NCBI GenBank assembly: GCA_905193755.1
Contig: CAJJPX010000005.1
Coordinates: 1 to 57,154 of the forward strand
From: an uncultured Clostridium sp.
GTDB taxonomy: Bacteria > Bacillota_I > Bacilli_A > RF39 > UBA660
DNA length: 57,154 bases
Direction of reading: 5' to 3'
Below the pieces are notes generated by a model. That model worked only from the letters and a program-made list of their open reading frames with translations. It had not been told where the DNA came from and searched no databases. This document shows positions 7,695 through 15,572 of this stretch, in pieces; position 1 is the stretch's first letter; every line of letters begins with the position of its first letter. A program made the translations under genes and the position numbers.

Positions 7695-8714
7695 ATGGCA
7701 TGGTATGCTGCATTATATTTATGGGGTGTTGTTGCTAGTAGTATAGTAAATAACACAAAGAGTTTATTAGTGTTATGGTACGTTAGCAAATATGATAAAC
7801 AATATTTAAAAGAATTTAAAGAAAGATCAGGATTTGAAAAAGCAAGTTTCTTTGCTAGAAATATTTTAAAGACATTTATACCTGTTTATAATATAATACA
7901 TCCACTTGTATTACTTGCTAATTCTCGTTTTCCAAATCTTTTACATCCAATTGATTCATTAATTAGTAGTGGTGGAAGTCAATATGCTATTTGGAAAAAT
8001 AAAGAAAATAAAAGAATGAAACGTGTAAATAAATTAGTTCAAAAAATAAATAAATTTTTTGGTAATGATAAGGTTGAGAATAAAACTACTAAAAGTGTTC
8101 CTTCTAAACAAGTTCCTGAAAGAAAACCGGTTAGTCAAACTCAAAATAAAAAACAAAATCCGCCATTACCAGAGAGAAAACCTGTTGTTCAAAATAATTT
8201 ACAAACTAAAAAACCAGTTTCTACTGCAAGCGTTGATTCAGAAGTAGAACTTGCTAAGAAAAAATTAACTGAAGCTGAAAACAGAATTAATTCATTAAGA
8301 AGTCAATATAATAAATTAAATAAAGAATATAATGCTTTAAAGAAACAAGGAGCTCCTAAGAGTGAGTTACTTATTACTAAGAAGAAAATGGATGAAATTG
8401 CTGATAATGCTCAAGGTTTAATTGAAGCATATAATGGTTTAAAACAAAGATTAGCTGTTAGAACTAGTGATCAAACTAAAAAACCAGTTGAAACAATAGA
8501 AAGTATTGGTGCTAAATTAGAATCTTTAAAAAACGAACAAGCTAAGTTAATAGTAGAATATAATAGTCTTACAAAGGCTGGTAAAGCAGATGCATCGAAA
8601 TTATCTAGAATTAATGCTATTAGAACTGAAGTTCAAGAACTATTAGCTAAACGTAATCAATTATTTATGAGTCAAATGACACCTAGTGATGGACAAAGAA
8701 CTTTAAGAAGATAA
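7695..8714 (+). CDS. Membrane protein with proline-rich linker and coiled-coil tail, function unknown
   Basis: 339 aa, family not recognised. The N-terminus (1-20) and a segment near 58-80 are hydrophobic and separated by a charged stretch, so two membrane passes are likely. Residues about 125-180 are a Lys/Pro/Gln-rich linker in which the phrase PERKPV recurs. From about 183 onward the sequence is strongly alpha-helical with heptad-like Leu/Ile spacing (two stretches, 185-250 and 275-320), suggesting a coiled coil. SD AAGGGGGA precedes ATG 7695. A consensus promoter and a terminator enclose the gene alone, implying strong constitutive expression. A scaffold or envelope role is a guess. Confidence 0.75.
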   Translation: MAWYAALYLWGVVASSIVNNTKSLLVLWYVSKYDKQYLKEFKERSGFEKASFFARNILKTFIPVYNIIHPLVLLANSRFPNLLHPIDSLISSGGSQYAIWKNKENKRMKRVNKLVQKINKFFGNDKVENKTTKSVPSKQVPERKPVSQTQNKKQNPPLPERKPVVQNNLQTKKPVSTASVDSEVELAKKKLTEAENRINSLRSQYNKLNKEYNALKKQGAPKSELLITKKKMDEIADNAQGLIEAYNGLKQRLAVRTSDQTKKPVETIESIGAKLESLKNEQAKLIVEYNSLTKAGKADASKLSRINAIRTEVQELLAKRNQLFMSQMTPSDGQRTLRR

Positions 8715-8735
8715 TCTTGTGATTGTCTTCTTTTT
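8705..8735 (+). terminator. Terminator containing the stop codon
   Basis: AAGAAGATAAT (8705-8715) pairs with ATTGTCTTCTT (8722-8732, one U-G pair) across a 6-nt loop; the TAA stop is in the left arm. Confidence 0.8.
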
Positions 8736-8762
8736 ATATTATAATTATATTGAGGTAATAAT

Positions 8763-9845
8763 ATGAGAGGCGTATATATACATATTCCTTTTTGTAAGAA
8801 TATATGTAGTTATTGTGACTTTTGTAAATTCTTATATAATGAGGAATGGGCTAATACTTATTTAGATTTTTTAAATCAAGAAATTCATGAATATTATGAA
8901 GGAGATAAAGTTAAAAGCATTTATATTGGTGGTGGTACTCCATCTAGTCTTAGTACAAGTAACCTAAATAAATTATTTGAAATTATTAGTCATATAAGAA
9001 GAATAGAAGATGCTGAAATAACTTTTGAATGTAATATTAATGATATAACAGAAGATTTACTTATCATACTTAAAGGAAATAATGTAAATAGACTTAGTAT
9101 TGGAGTAGAGAGTTTTAATAAAAGAAATCTTAAATTAATGAATAGAAGTCATACTAAAAAAGAAGTATTTGAGAAAATTAATTTATGTAAAAGACTTGGA
9201 TTTAATAATATTAATGTTGATTTGATATATGCTCTTCCTGAAGAAAGTTTATTTACTCTTAAGAGTGACTTAAATACAATGTTAAAACTTGGTATTACTC
9301 ATATAAGTACATATTCTTTAATTATAGAAGAACATACTATGCTTTATAATAATGGTACTAAACCTATAGATGAACTACTTGACTTTAAAATGTATAAATA
9401 TATATGTAAGAAACTTAAGAAACGTGGTTTTCATCATTATGAAGTAAGTAATTTTACATTAAAAGGATATGAAAGCAAACATAATTTAATATATTGGGAT
9501 AATAATGAATACTATGGCTTTGGACTTGGAGCTCATGGATATATAAATGAGATGAGATATGAAAATACACGTAACTTTAATAAATATTTAAATGGACAAT
9601 ATAGACTTAATGAATTACTTGTTTCTACTCAAGAAGAGATGGAAAATGAAGTAATACTTGGTCTTCGTAAATTAGATGGTATAAGTATTCATGAATTTAG
9701 TGAGAGATTTAAAAAAAATATTTTTGATGTATTTAAGTTAGAGGATGCAATTAAGAAAAAGTATTTAATAATTAAAGATGATAAAATATATATACCAGAA
9801 GATAAGATATATGTAATGAATGAAATAATTAATATGATTTTATAG
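8763..9845 (+). CDS. hemW: Radical SAM heme chaperone HemW
   Basis: 360 aa. The radical SAM cluster motif is at the N-terminus (IPFCKNICSYCDFC: Cys-x3-Cys-x2-Cys), with the family's IYIGGGTPSSL, ECNINDI, LSIGVESFN and DLIYALP blocks and a C-terminal HemW domain. HemW is related to oxygen-independent coproporphyrinogen oxidase (HemN) but is thought to insert heme into proteins rather than make it; the length and extra Cys after the motif favour HemW. In Bacillus it neighbours hrcA; here it precedes an ABC exporter 11 bp downstream. No heme-using enzyme is seen in this window. Confidence 0.9.
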   Translation: MRGVYIHIPFCKNICSYCDFCKFLYNEEWANTYLDFLNQEIHEYYEGDKVKSIYIGGGTPSSLSTSNLNKLFEIISHIRRIEDAEITFECNINDITEDLLIILKGNNVNRLSIGVESFNKRNLKLMNRSHTKKEVFEKINLCKRLGFNNINVDLIYALPEESLFTLKSDLNTMLKLGITHISTYSLIIEEHTMLYNNGTKPIDELLDFKMYKYICKKLKKRGFHHYEVSNFTLKGYESKHNLIYWDNNEYYGFGLGAHGYINEMRYENTRNFNKYLNGQYRLNELLVSTQEEMENEVILGLRKLDGISIHEFSERFKKNIFDVFKLEDAIKKKYLIIKDDKIYIPEDKIYVMNEIINMIL

Positions 9846-9856
9846 AAAGGGAAAAG

Positions 9857-11566
9857 ATGAAGATATTTAAATTGATAGGGGACTTGAAAAAGTACGTATT
9901 TATTATGTTAGTTTTTTGTGTTATTCAAGTATTTTGCGAACTTTATTTGCCTAATATAATGAGTGATATAGTTGATATTGGTATTGCTAACTCTGATAAA
10001 GCTTTTATAACTAAAGAAGCAATTGTTATGCTTATTACAACAGTTGTGTGTTTAATATCACATACCATGGTAGTTTATAGTACAGCTAAATTCTCTAATA
10101 ATTATGGTTATAGAATTAGAAAAGCATTATATTCTAAAATAACATCTTTTAGTAAGAAAGAAATAGATGAATTTGGAGCTTCAACTTTAATAACAAGAAG
10201 TACTAATAATGTTAGTAATATAACAAGTACATTTAGTTTTGGTCTTAGACTTATTGTGTTTGCTCCAATAATGGGAATAGGTGCTGCGATAATGGGATAT
10301 AAAACTGCTCCTAGTTTAGCTCCTATAGTTTTGGTGGCTGTGTGTGTACTTGTTCTTGGACTTACTACTATATTTATGCTTGTGTTTCCTAAGTTTGAAG
10401 TATTACAAAAGCTACTTGATAAACTTAATGCATCAACTAGAGAAATCTTATCAGGTTTGAGAGTAATAAAAGCATTTAATAAACAAGATTATTTTAAAAA
10501 GAGATTTGATAAAGTAAATACTGAAAACAAAAAATTAAATATATTTTTAAATAAAGTTTTATATTTAGTAGAACCTATGATGTCATTAATTATAAATATA
10601 GCTACGATTGTTATAGTTTATGTATCTTGTGATTATTTAAGCCTTGGTACTCTTGAAATAGGCTCTATGATGGCATTTATTCAATATATGTCAACAGTAT
10701 TATTAAGTTTTATGATGCTTCTTGTTATAATCTTGAATATACCTAGGGTAATCGTATCATTTAAAAGAATTAATGAGATATTAAGTGTTGAACCAAGTAT
10801 AAGCAATAGTGGTAAAATAAAACTTTCTAGTTTAGAGAGTATTGAATTTAAAAATGTTTATTTTAGATACGATAAAGCTCATGATGATATGCTTAAGAAT
10901 ATATCTTTTAGAATAGAAAAAGGAGAAAATGTTGGTATAATTGGTAGTTCTGGTAGTGGTAAAACTACTATTGTGAATTTACTTTTAAGACATATAGATG
11001 CCTCTAGTGGTGAAATACTAATAAATGGTATTGATATTAAAGAATATGATATAGAGTCTCTTAGAAATATATTTGCATATACTCCTCAAAAGACTTTATT
11101 ATTTAAAGGTTCTATTCGTGAAAACTTAACATTTGATAAAAATCTTGCTAATAACGTACTTGATAATGCATTAGATGAAGCAGCTATTAAAGATTTTATT
11201 GATAACAATAGTGAAGGATATGATTTTAAAATAGAACAAGCTGCGGTTAATTTAAGTGGTGGTCAAAAACAAAGAATGTCTATTGCTCGTGCTTTACTTA
11301 GTGGAGGAGAATGTTTACTTTTTGATGATTCATTTAGTGCGGTAGATTATATAACTGATAAAAGAATAAGAAGTTCAATAAATAAAAATTATAGTGATAA
11401 GATGGTTATACTTGTTACTCAAAGAGTTGGAACAATAAAAGAAGCTGATAAAATAATAGTAATAGATGAAGGAAAGATAGAATCTATTGGTAACTATGAG
11501 ACTCTTGAAAACTCTAGTAAAGTATTTAAAGAATTTATTGATTCTCAGAAAAGGGAGGTGGCTTAA
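9857..11566 (+). CDS. ABC exporter half-transporter, subunit with the degenerate ATP site
   Basis: 569 aa: an ABC exporter membrane domain (about 1-310, six spans expected) fused to a nucleotide-binding domain (about 325-565). Walker A is GSSGSGKT and the signature LSGGQ is canonical. The Walker B sequence LLFDDSFSAVD has Asp where the catalytic Glu is normal, and the switch region reads LVTQRVG, with Gln for the usual His. The next gene has the complementary pattern, so the pair forms a heterodimer with one catalytic and one degenerate ATP site, as in BmrCD, LmrCD or TM287/288. Likely exports drugs, lipids or peptides; the substrate is unknown. Confidence 0.92.
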   Translation: MKIFKLIGDLKKYVFIMLVFCVIQVFCELYLPNIMSDIVDIGIANSDKAFITKEAIVMLITTVVCLISHTMVVYSTAKFSNNYGYRIRKALYSKITSFSKKEIDEFGASTLITRSTNNVSNITSTFSFGLRLIVFAPIMGIGAAIMGYKTAPSLAPIVLVAVCVLVLGLTTIFMLVFPKFEVLQKLLDKLNASTREILSGLRVIKAFNKQDYFKKRFDKVNTENKKLNIFLNKVLYLVEPMMSLIINIATIVIVYVSCDYLSLGTLEIGSMMAFIQYMSTVLLSFMMLLVIILNIPRVIVSFKRINEILSVEPSISNSGKIKLSSLESIEFKNVYFRYDKAHDDMLKNISFRIEKGENVGIIGSSGSGKTTIVNLLLRHIDASSGEILINGIDIKEYDIESLRNIFAYTPQKTLLFKGSIRENLTFDKNLANNVLDNALDEAAIKDFIDNNSEGYDFKIEQAAVNLSGGQKQRMSIARALLSGGECLLFDDSFSAVDYITDKRIRSSINKNYSDKMVILVTQRVGTIKEADKIIVIDEGKIESIGNYETLENSSKVFKEFIDSQKREVA

Positions 11567-13339
11567 ATGAAAAAGAAAAATAATAATAAAGCTCCTACTT
11601 TTAGTGAGATGGTTAGTAAAACATTTAAGATAATTAAAGACTATAAAAATCATTATATACTTATAATATTATTTTGTTTACTTGCTGCTTTGTTTAGTGC
11701 ACTTGCTCCATACTTTTTAGGATATGCAACAGATAGTTTATATGATTCTATAAAGAATGGTACAGCGTTTAATTATATTTACATAGTAAAAGTTTTAATG
11801 ATAGTTTTATCTTGTTATATTATAGATGCAGTGTGTACTTATTTTAAAAGTTATATGTCTTCAAAATTAGGACAAGAGATTGGATATGATTTAAGACGTA
11901 AACTTATTAATAAGATAAATGTTACTAAACTTAGAAAACTTGATAGTATGAAAAAAGGTGATATTATTAGTAAAATAACTAATGATGTTGAAAGACTTAC
12001 TGATAATATTACTGAGATAATACCAGAACTTGTATATAATATTTCATTAATAATTGGTGTAGTTATAATGATGTTTATTCTTGATGTTAAGCTTGCACTA
12101 CTTACTATAATTGCTATACCTCTTACATATTTTTTACTTTCTTTTGTAGTAAAAAAGACCCAAAACTATTTTGAACTTAATCAAAAGGCTATAGGAAATG
12201 TTAATTCTTTTGTAGAAGAGAGTGTTACTAATAGTGATGTTATAAAGTCATTTAATAAAGAAAAATATTTTAATAAGAAGTTTAATAAAGAGAGTAAAGA
12301 ACTTGCAGAATATGGATTTAAGAGTAGTTTTTATAGTAGTCTTGCTGTTCCATTTAATAAAGCTATTGGAAATCTAAACTATATAATCATTGTATGTGTT
12401 GGTAGTATTAGCGTTATTAAAAGCAATATGAGACTTGGAGCTATCCAATCATTTATACAGTATATGAAGGATTTTAATAGACCAATGAATGTTATTGCTC
12501 AAGTAATTAGTAATTTACAAATGGCTATTGCGAGTGTTGATAGAGTTTATGAAATACTTGACCTGGAAGAAGAAGCAAATGGTAAAATAAAAGAATTTAC
12601 ATTTAACGATTCAATTGAATTTAAAGATGTAACGTTTAGTTATGTTGAAGGAAAAACTGTTCTTAAAAACTTTAACCTTAAAATTAATAAAGGTGAAAAA
12701 ATTGCTTTAGTTGGTAAGACTGGTGCAGGTAAAACAACAATAGTAAATCTTCTTATGAATTTTCATGCTCATTATACTGGCCAAATATTAATTGATGGAG
12801 TAGATATTAGAGATATAGATAAATCTTCATATAGAAAACTAATTAGTATGGTTTTACAAGATACTTGGTTGTTTGAGGGAACTATTAAAGAAAATATTGT
12901 TTTTGACAAGCGTATCAGTGATGATAAACTAAGTAAAGTTCTTTCTAAATCTAAAATACTTCATATGATTGAAGGACTTCCTGGTGGACTTGATTATGAA
13001 ATAAATGAAGAAACTAATAATATGTCTGCTGGTGAGAAACAATTACTTACGATAGCTCGTGCTTTAGTTCAAGATCCTGAGATACTTATACTTGATGAAG
13101 CAACATCTAATGTTGATACTCGCCTTGAATATTTAATAAATCATTCTATGAATAGTCTAATGAAGAATAGAACTTCTATAGTTATAGCTCATAGACTTTC
13201 TACTATTGTAGAGAGTGATAAAATAGTTGTCATTAAGAATGGTCAAATACTTGAAGCAGGTACGCATAAAGGATTACTTAAAAATAAAGGATACTATTAT
13301 GAACTTTATAGTAGTCAATTTGATTTGAATGAGGAATAA
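11567..13339 (+). CDS. ABC exporter half-transporter, catalytic subunit
   Basis: 590 aa, six-span membrane domain then nucleotide-binding domain (about 345-585). Walker A is GKTGAGKT, Walker B is ILILDEATSNVD with the catalytic Glu, and the switch His is present in VIAHRLST. Its signature reads MSAGE rather than LSGGQ. Combined with its partner's Asp and Gln substitutions, one composite ATP site keeps LSGGQ plus Glu and His, and the other is degenerate. The ATG follows the partner's TAA directly, and SD GGGAGGTGG lies in the partner's last codons, so the two are co-translated. Confidence 0.92.
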   Translation: MKKKNNNKAPTFSEMVSKTFKIIKDYKNHYILIILFCLLAALFSALAPYFLGYATDSLYDSIKNGTAFNYIYIVKVLMIVLSCYIIDAVCTYFKSYMSSKLGQEIGYDLRRKLINKINVTKLRKLDSMKKGDIISKITNDVERLTDNITEIIPELVYNISLIIGVVIMMFILDVKLALLTIIAIPLTYFLLSFVVKKTQNYFELNQKAIGNVNSFVEESVTNSDVIKSFNKEKYFNKKFNKESKELAEYGFKSSFYSSLAVPFNKAIGNLNYIIIVCVGSISVIKSNMRLGAIQSFIQYMKDFNRPMNVIAQVISNLQMAIASVDRVYEILDLEEEANGKIKEFTFNDSIEFKDVTFSYVEGKTVLKNFNLKINKGEKIALVGKTGAGKTTIVNLLMNFHAHYTGQILIDGVDIRDIDKSSYRKLISMVLQDTWLFEGTIKENIVFDKRISDDKLSKVLSKSKILHMIEGLPGGLDYEINEETNNMSAGEKQLLTIARALVQDPEILILDEATSNVDTRLEYLINHSMNSLMKNRTSIVIAHRLSTIVESDKIVVIKNGQILEAGTHKGLLKNKGYYYELYSSQFDLNEE

Positions 13340-13341
13340 GT

Positions 13342-13782
13342 ATGGATAATTATGTAGTTGGTTTAGATGAGTACATGGAAATGAATGAATCAAATCCATT
13401 AGCTTATACAAGAGATCTTGCTACTTGTATTGCTGTACTTTTACATTTGAAAAATTCTAGTATTCTTATGCATATAGCTGCTTTTGAAAACGGAAAAATA
13501 GAACTTAATAAATTCATAAAACTAGTAAGCGAGAGAAAAGAAGAAATAGAGAATGCTGAAGTATTTAAAGCATTTAAAACTGAACAATCTAGTTTAGATA
13601 AAGTATGTGATATTCTTACTAATAATGGTATTTCGTTTGAACTAGAAGATGTATTTAGAAATTATTCTAATATGACATCAGTTGGTTATAATTATAATAA
13701 TAAAAAATATTATATGGTTGATATGTATATGGGTGAACCTGAATTTATAGAAGTACCTAAGGGATTTAAAATAGAATTATAA
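13342..13782 (+). CDS. Small cytosolic protein with CheD-like Cys/His pattern
   Basis: 146 aa, no signal or membrane segment, starting 3 bp after the ABC exporter stop (same transcript). I do not recognise the family with certainty. Residues 22-48 (YTRDLATCIAVLLHL, then ILMHIAAF) resemble the CheD glutamine deamidase core, where a Cys after a small residue is followed by a hydrophobic strand and a catalytic His; here these would be Cys29 and His44. CheD itself serves chemotaxis, and no chemotaxis genes are in the window, so an ADP-ribose/deamidase-superfamily relative or a chance similarity are alternatives. Confidence 0.5.
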   Translation: MDNYVVGLDEYMEMNESNPLAYTRDLATCIAVLLHLKNSSILMHIAAFENGKIELNKFIKLVSERKEEIENAEVFKAFKTEQSSLDKVCDILTNNGISFELEDVFRNYSNMTSVGYNYNNKKYYMVDMYMGEPEFIEVPKGFKIEL

Positions 13783-13808
13783 AATCATAAATTATATATT
13801 TTTTAAAT

Positions 13809-13832
13809 AGAACTAGCAATAGTTCTTTTTTA
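13809..13832 (+). terminator. Terminator of the ABC exporter operon
   Basis: AGAACTA (13809-13815), loop GCAA, TAGTTCT (13820-13826), T run. Confidence 0.85.
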
Positions 13833-13870
13833 ATTTGACATAAATTTTACAAACTATTTTTTAAAAGGTA

Positions 13871-13899
13871 TTTACAAAAGCGAACAAAAATAGTAATAT
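13871..13899 (+). promoter_or_regulatory. mraZ operon promoter
   Basis: TTTACA (13871-13876), 17-bp spacer, TAATAT (13894-13899). The -10 overlaps the first of the MraZ boxes. Confidence 0.7.
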
Positions 13900-13937
13900 A
13901 GTGGTAGGAAGTGAAACAAAGTGGTAGAAAGTGGGGT
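13898..13937 (+). promoter_or_regulatory. Four tandem MraZ boxes (AAAGTG, 10-bp period)
   Basis: ATAGTGGTAG, GAAGTGAAAC, AAAGTGGTAG and AAAGTGGGGT lie end to end at 13898, 13908, 13918 and 13928. MraZ binds three or more such repeats upstream of its own gene; the AAAGTGKNNN form is the one described for Mycoplasma gallisepticum. The array spans from the -10 to the mraZ ribosome site, fitting autoregulation. Confidence 0.85.
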
Positions 13938-13945
13938 GCTTAGTT

Positions 13946-14383
13946 ATGCTTATGGGTGAATTTCATCATAATCTTGATGAAAAAAGTAGACTAATCATTC
14001 CAAGTAAGTTTAGAAATGAACTTGGAGAAAAAGCTATTATCACTAAAGGACTTGACAAGTGCTTATTTATCTATTCAGAAAGTGAATGGAATAAAATAGT
14101 ACAAAAAGTAAGTAGCCTACAATTTACTAAAAAGAATGTTAGAGCTTTTGAAAGATCTTTCATTGGTGGAGCTTCTTTAATTGAATTCGATAAACAAGGT
14201 CGAATTAATATTACCTCACCGTTAGTTCATTACGCCAATATTAATAAAGAATGTGTAATTATTGGCGTAAATGAACGACTAGAAATATGGAGCGCAGAAG
14301 AATTTAATAACTATATGAAGGAGAATGAAGAAAATCTTGATGAAATAGCAGAAGATATCTTCGATGCGAACTATGAAGCATAA
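13946..14383 (+). CDS. mraZ: Transcriptional regulator MraZ
   Basis: 145 aa from ATG 13946 (an upstream in-frame GTG at 13931 lies within the operator repeats; the family start is M-x-MGEF-HH). Two SpoVT/AbrB-like MraZ half domains are visible: MGEFHHNLDEKSRLIIPSKFR and, in the second half, SLIEFDKQGRINI. MraZ forms a ring-shaped oligomer that binds the repeats just upstream and controls this division and wall operon. It overlaps rsmH by about 11 bp. GGGGTG 7 nt before the ATG serves as SD. Confidence 0.93.
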   Translation: MLMGEFHHNLDEKSRLIIPSKFRNELGEKAIITKGLDKCLFIYSESEWNKIVQKVSSLQFTKKNVRAFERSFIGGASLIEFDKQGRINITSPLVHYANINKECVIIGVNERLEIWSAEEFNNYMKENEENLDEIAEDIFDANYEA

Positions 14384-15275
14384 AAGTGTATTGTTAGACG
14401 AGGTAATAAATTATTTAAATGTAAAACAGGGTGGAATATATGTGGATGCTACTGTAGGATATGCAGGACATTCAAGTGTAATATTAAAGAAAATTGGAAA
14501 AGAAGGGGTTCTTTTCGCCTTTGATCAAGATGATGAAGCAATAGAATATTCAACTAAAAGATTAAAAGAAATTGGAGACAATTTCACAATATTTAAAAGC
14601 AATTTTGTTAATATGAAAAAATATATTAATGAGAGTGTAGATGGAATTATCTTTGATTTAGGGGTTTCAAGTCCTCAATTAGATGAGGCAGAAAGAGGAT
14701 TTAGTTTTCATAAAGATGCTCCTCTTGATATGAGAATGGATAAAAGTAATCCATTAAATGCTAAGATAGTAGTAAATGAGTACAGCTATCAAAAATTAAC
14801 TGAAATTCTATTTAAATTTGGAGAAGAAAAATATGCTAAAAGCATAGCTAAGGCAATAATAGATGCAAGACCAATTGAAACAACTCTTGAACTTGCTGAA
14901 ATTATTAAAAATAATGTACCAATTAGTTATAGAAACAAAAGTCATCCAGCAAGAAAAACATTTCAAGCAATTAGAATTGAAGTTAACCATGAACTTGACA
15001 TTTTAGAAAGTTCTTTGAAAGATGCATTTGATTTATTAAAAATTGGTGGTAGACTAGAAGTGATATCATTCCATTCATTGGAAGATAAAATTGTATCAAA
15101 AGTATTTAAAGAGTTATGTACAGATGATCCTAGTACTAAAAAATTACCAATGGTTCCTGTAGAATTAAGTGCAAGAGCTAAAAAAATAGTGAAATTAACA
15201 CCTAGTACGAATGAACTAGATGATAATAATAGAAGCAGAAGTTCAAAATTAAGAGTAATTGAAAGGATAAGATAA
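14373..15275 (+). CDS. rsmH: 16S rRNA (cytosine1402-N4)-methyltransferase RsmH
   Basis: 300 aa from ATG 14373 (MKHKSVLLDEV, the usual RsmH opening), overlapping the mraZ stop; ATG 14364 is an alternative. The SAM-binding motif I reads VDATVGYAGHS; the GYAG variant in place of GGGG is typical of Mollicutes-like relatives. Also present are FAFDQDDEA, DGIIFDLGVSSPQLDEAERGF, HPARKTFQAIRIEVN and VISFHSLEDKIV. The enzyme methylates the exocyclic amine of C1402 in the ribosomal P site. Second gene of the mraZ operon. Confidence 0.95.
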   Translation: MKHKSVLLDEVINYLNVKQGGIYVDATVGYAGHSSVILKKIGKEGVLFAFDQDDEAIEYSTKRLKEIGDNFTIFKSNFVNMKKYINESVDGIIFDLGVSSPQLDEAERGFSFHKDAPLDMRMDKSNPLNAKIVVNEYSYQKLTEILFKFGEEKYAKSIAKAIIDARPIETTLELAEIIKNNVPISYRNKSHPARKTFQAIRIEVNHELDILESSLKDAFDLLKIGGRLEVISFHSLEDKIVSKVFKELCTDDPSTKKLPMVPVELSARAKKIVKLTPSTNELDDNNRSRSSKLRVIERIR

Positions 15276-15563
15276 ATGAAACAAAAAAGATATGTAAAAA
15301 CTAAGGGGGAAGGGTTACTTAAATCATTGACAGTAATTTTCTTCATTGGATTTTTACTATCAACTTTTGTTATGAGTGCAAAAGTTCAATCAAGTAACTC
15401 TGAACTTCAAAGATTAAAAAGTAAAGTTGAAAGTCAAGAAAAAATGAACTTAAGTATGCAAATGAAAATAAATGAACTTGCATCTTTAGATAATGCTTTA
15501 GAAGTTGCAGATGCCAATGATTTGAAGTATAATAATAGTAATATTAGAGTAATTTCAAAGTAG
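15276..15563 (+). CDS. ftsL: FtsL-like cell division protein
   Basis: 95 aa: short basic cytoplasmic tail, one membrane span (about 18-36) and an external segment with leucine-zipper-like spacing (SELQRLKSKVESQEKMNL). The ATG follows the rsmH stop immediately, and a penicillin-binding protein gene follows 9 bp later, the canonical place of ftsL between rsmH and pbpB/ftsI. FtsL joins DivIC and DivIB in activating septal wall synthesis. FtsL sequences diverge, so the call depends on topology and order. Confidence 0.82.
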   Translation: MKQKRYVKTKGEGLLKSLTVIFFIGFLLSTFVMSAKVQSSNSELQRLKSKVESQEKMNLSMQMKINELASLDNALEVADANDLKYNNSNIRVISK

Positions 15564-15572
15564 AGGTGTCAT

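Noticed and set aside
13931..13945. GTG 13931 as start of mraZ
   Set aside because: It lies in the last MraZ box; the family begins at the later ATG.
14963..15346. Minus-strand frame across rsmH and ftsL
   Set aside because: No SD, opposes two well-supported genes of one operon.
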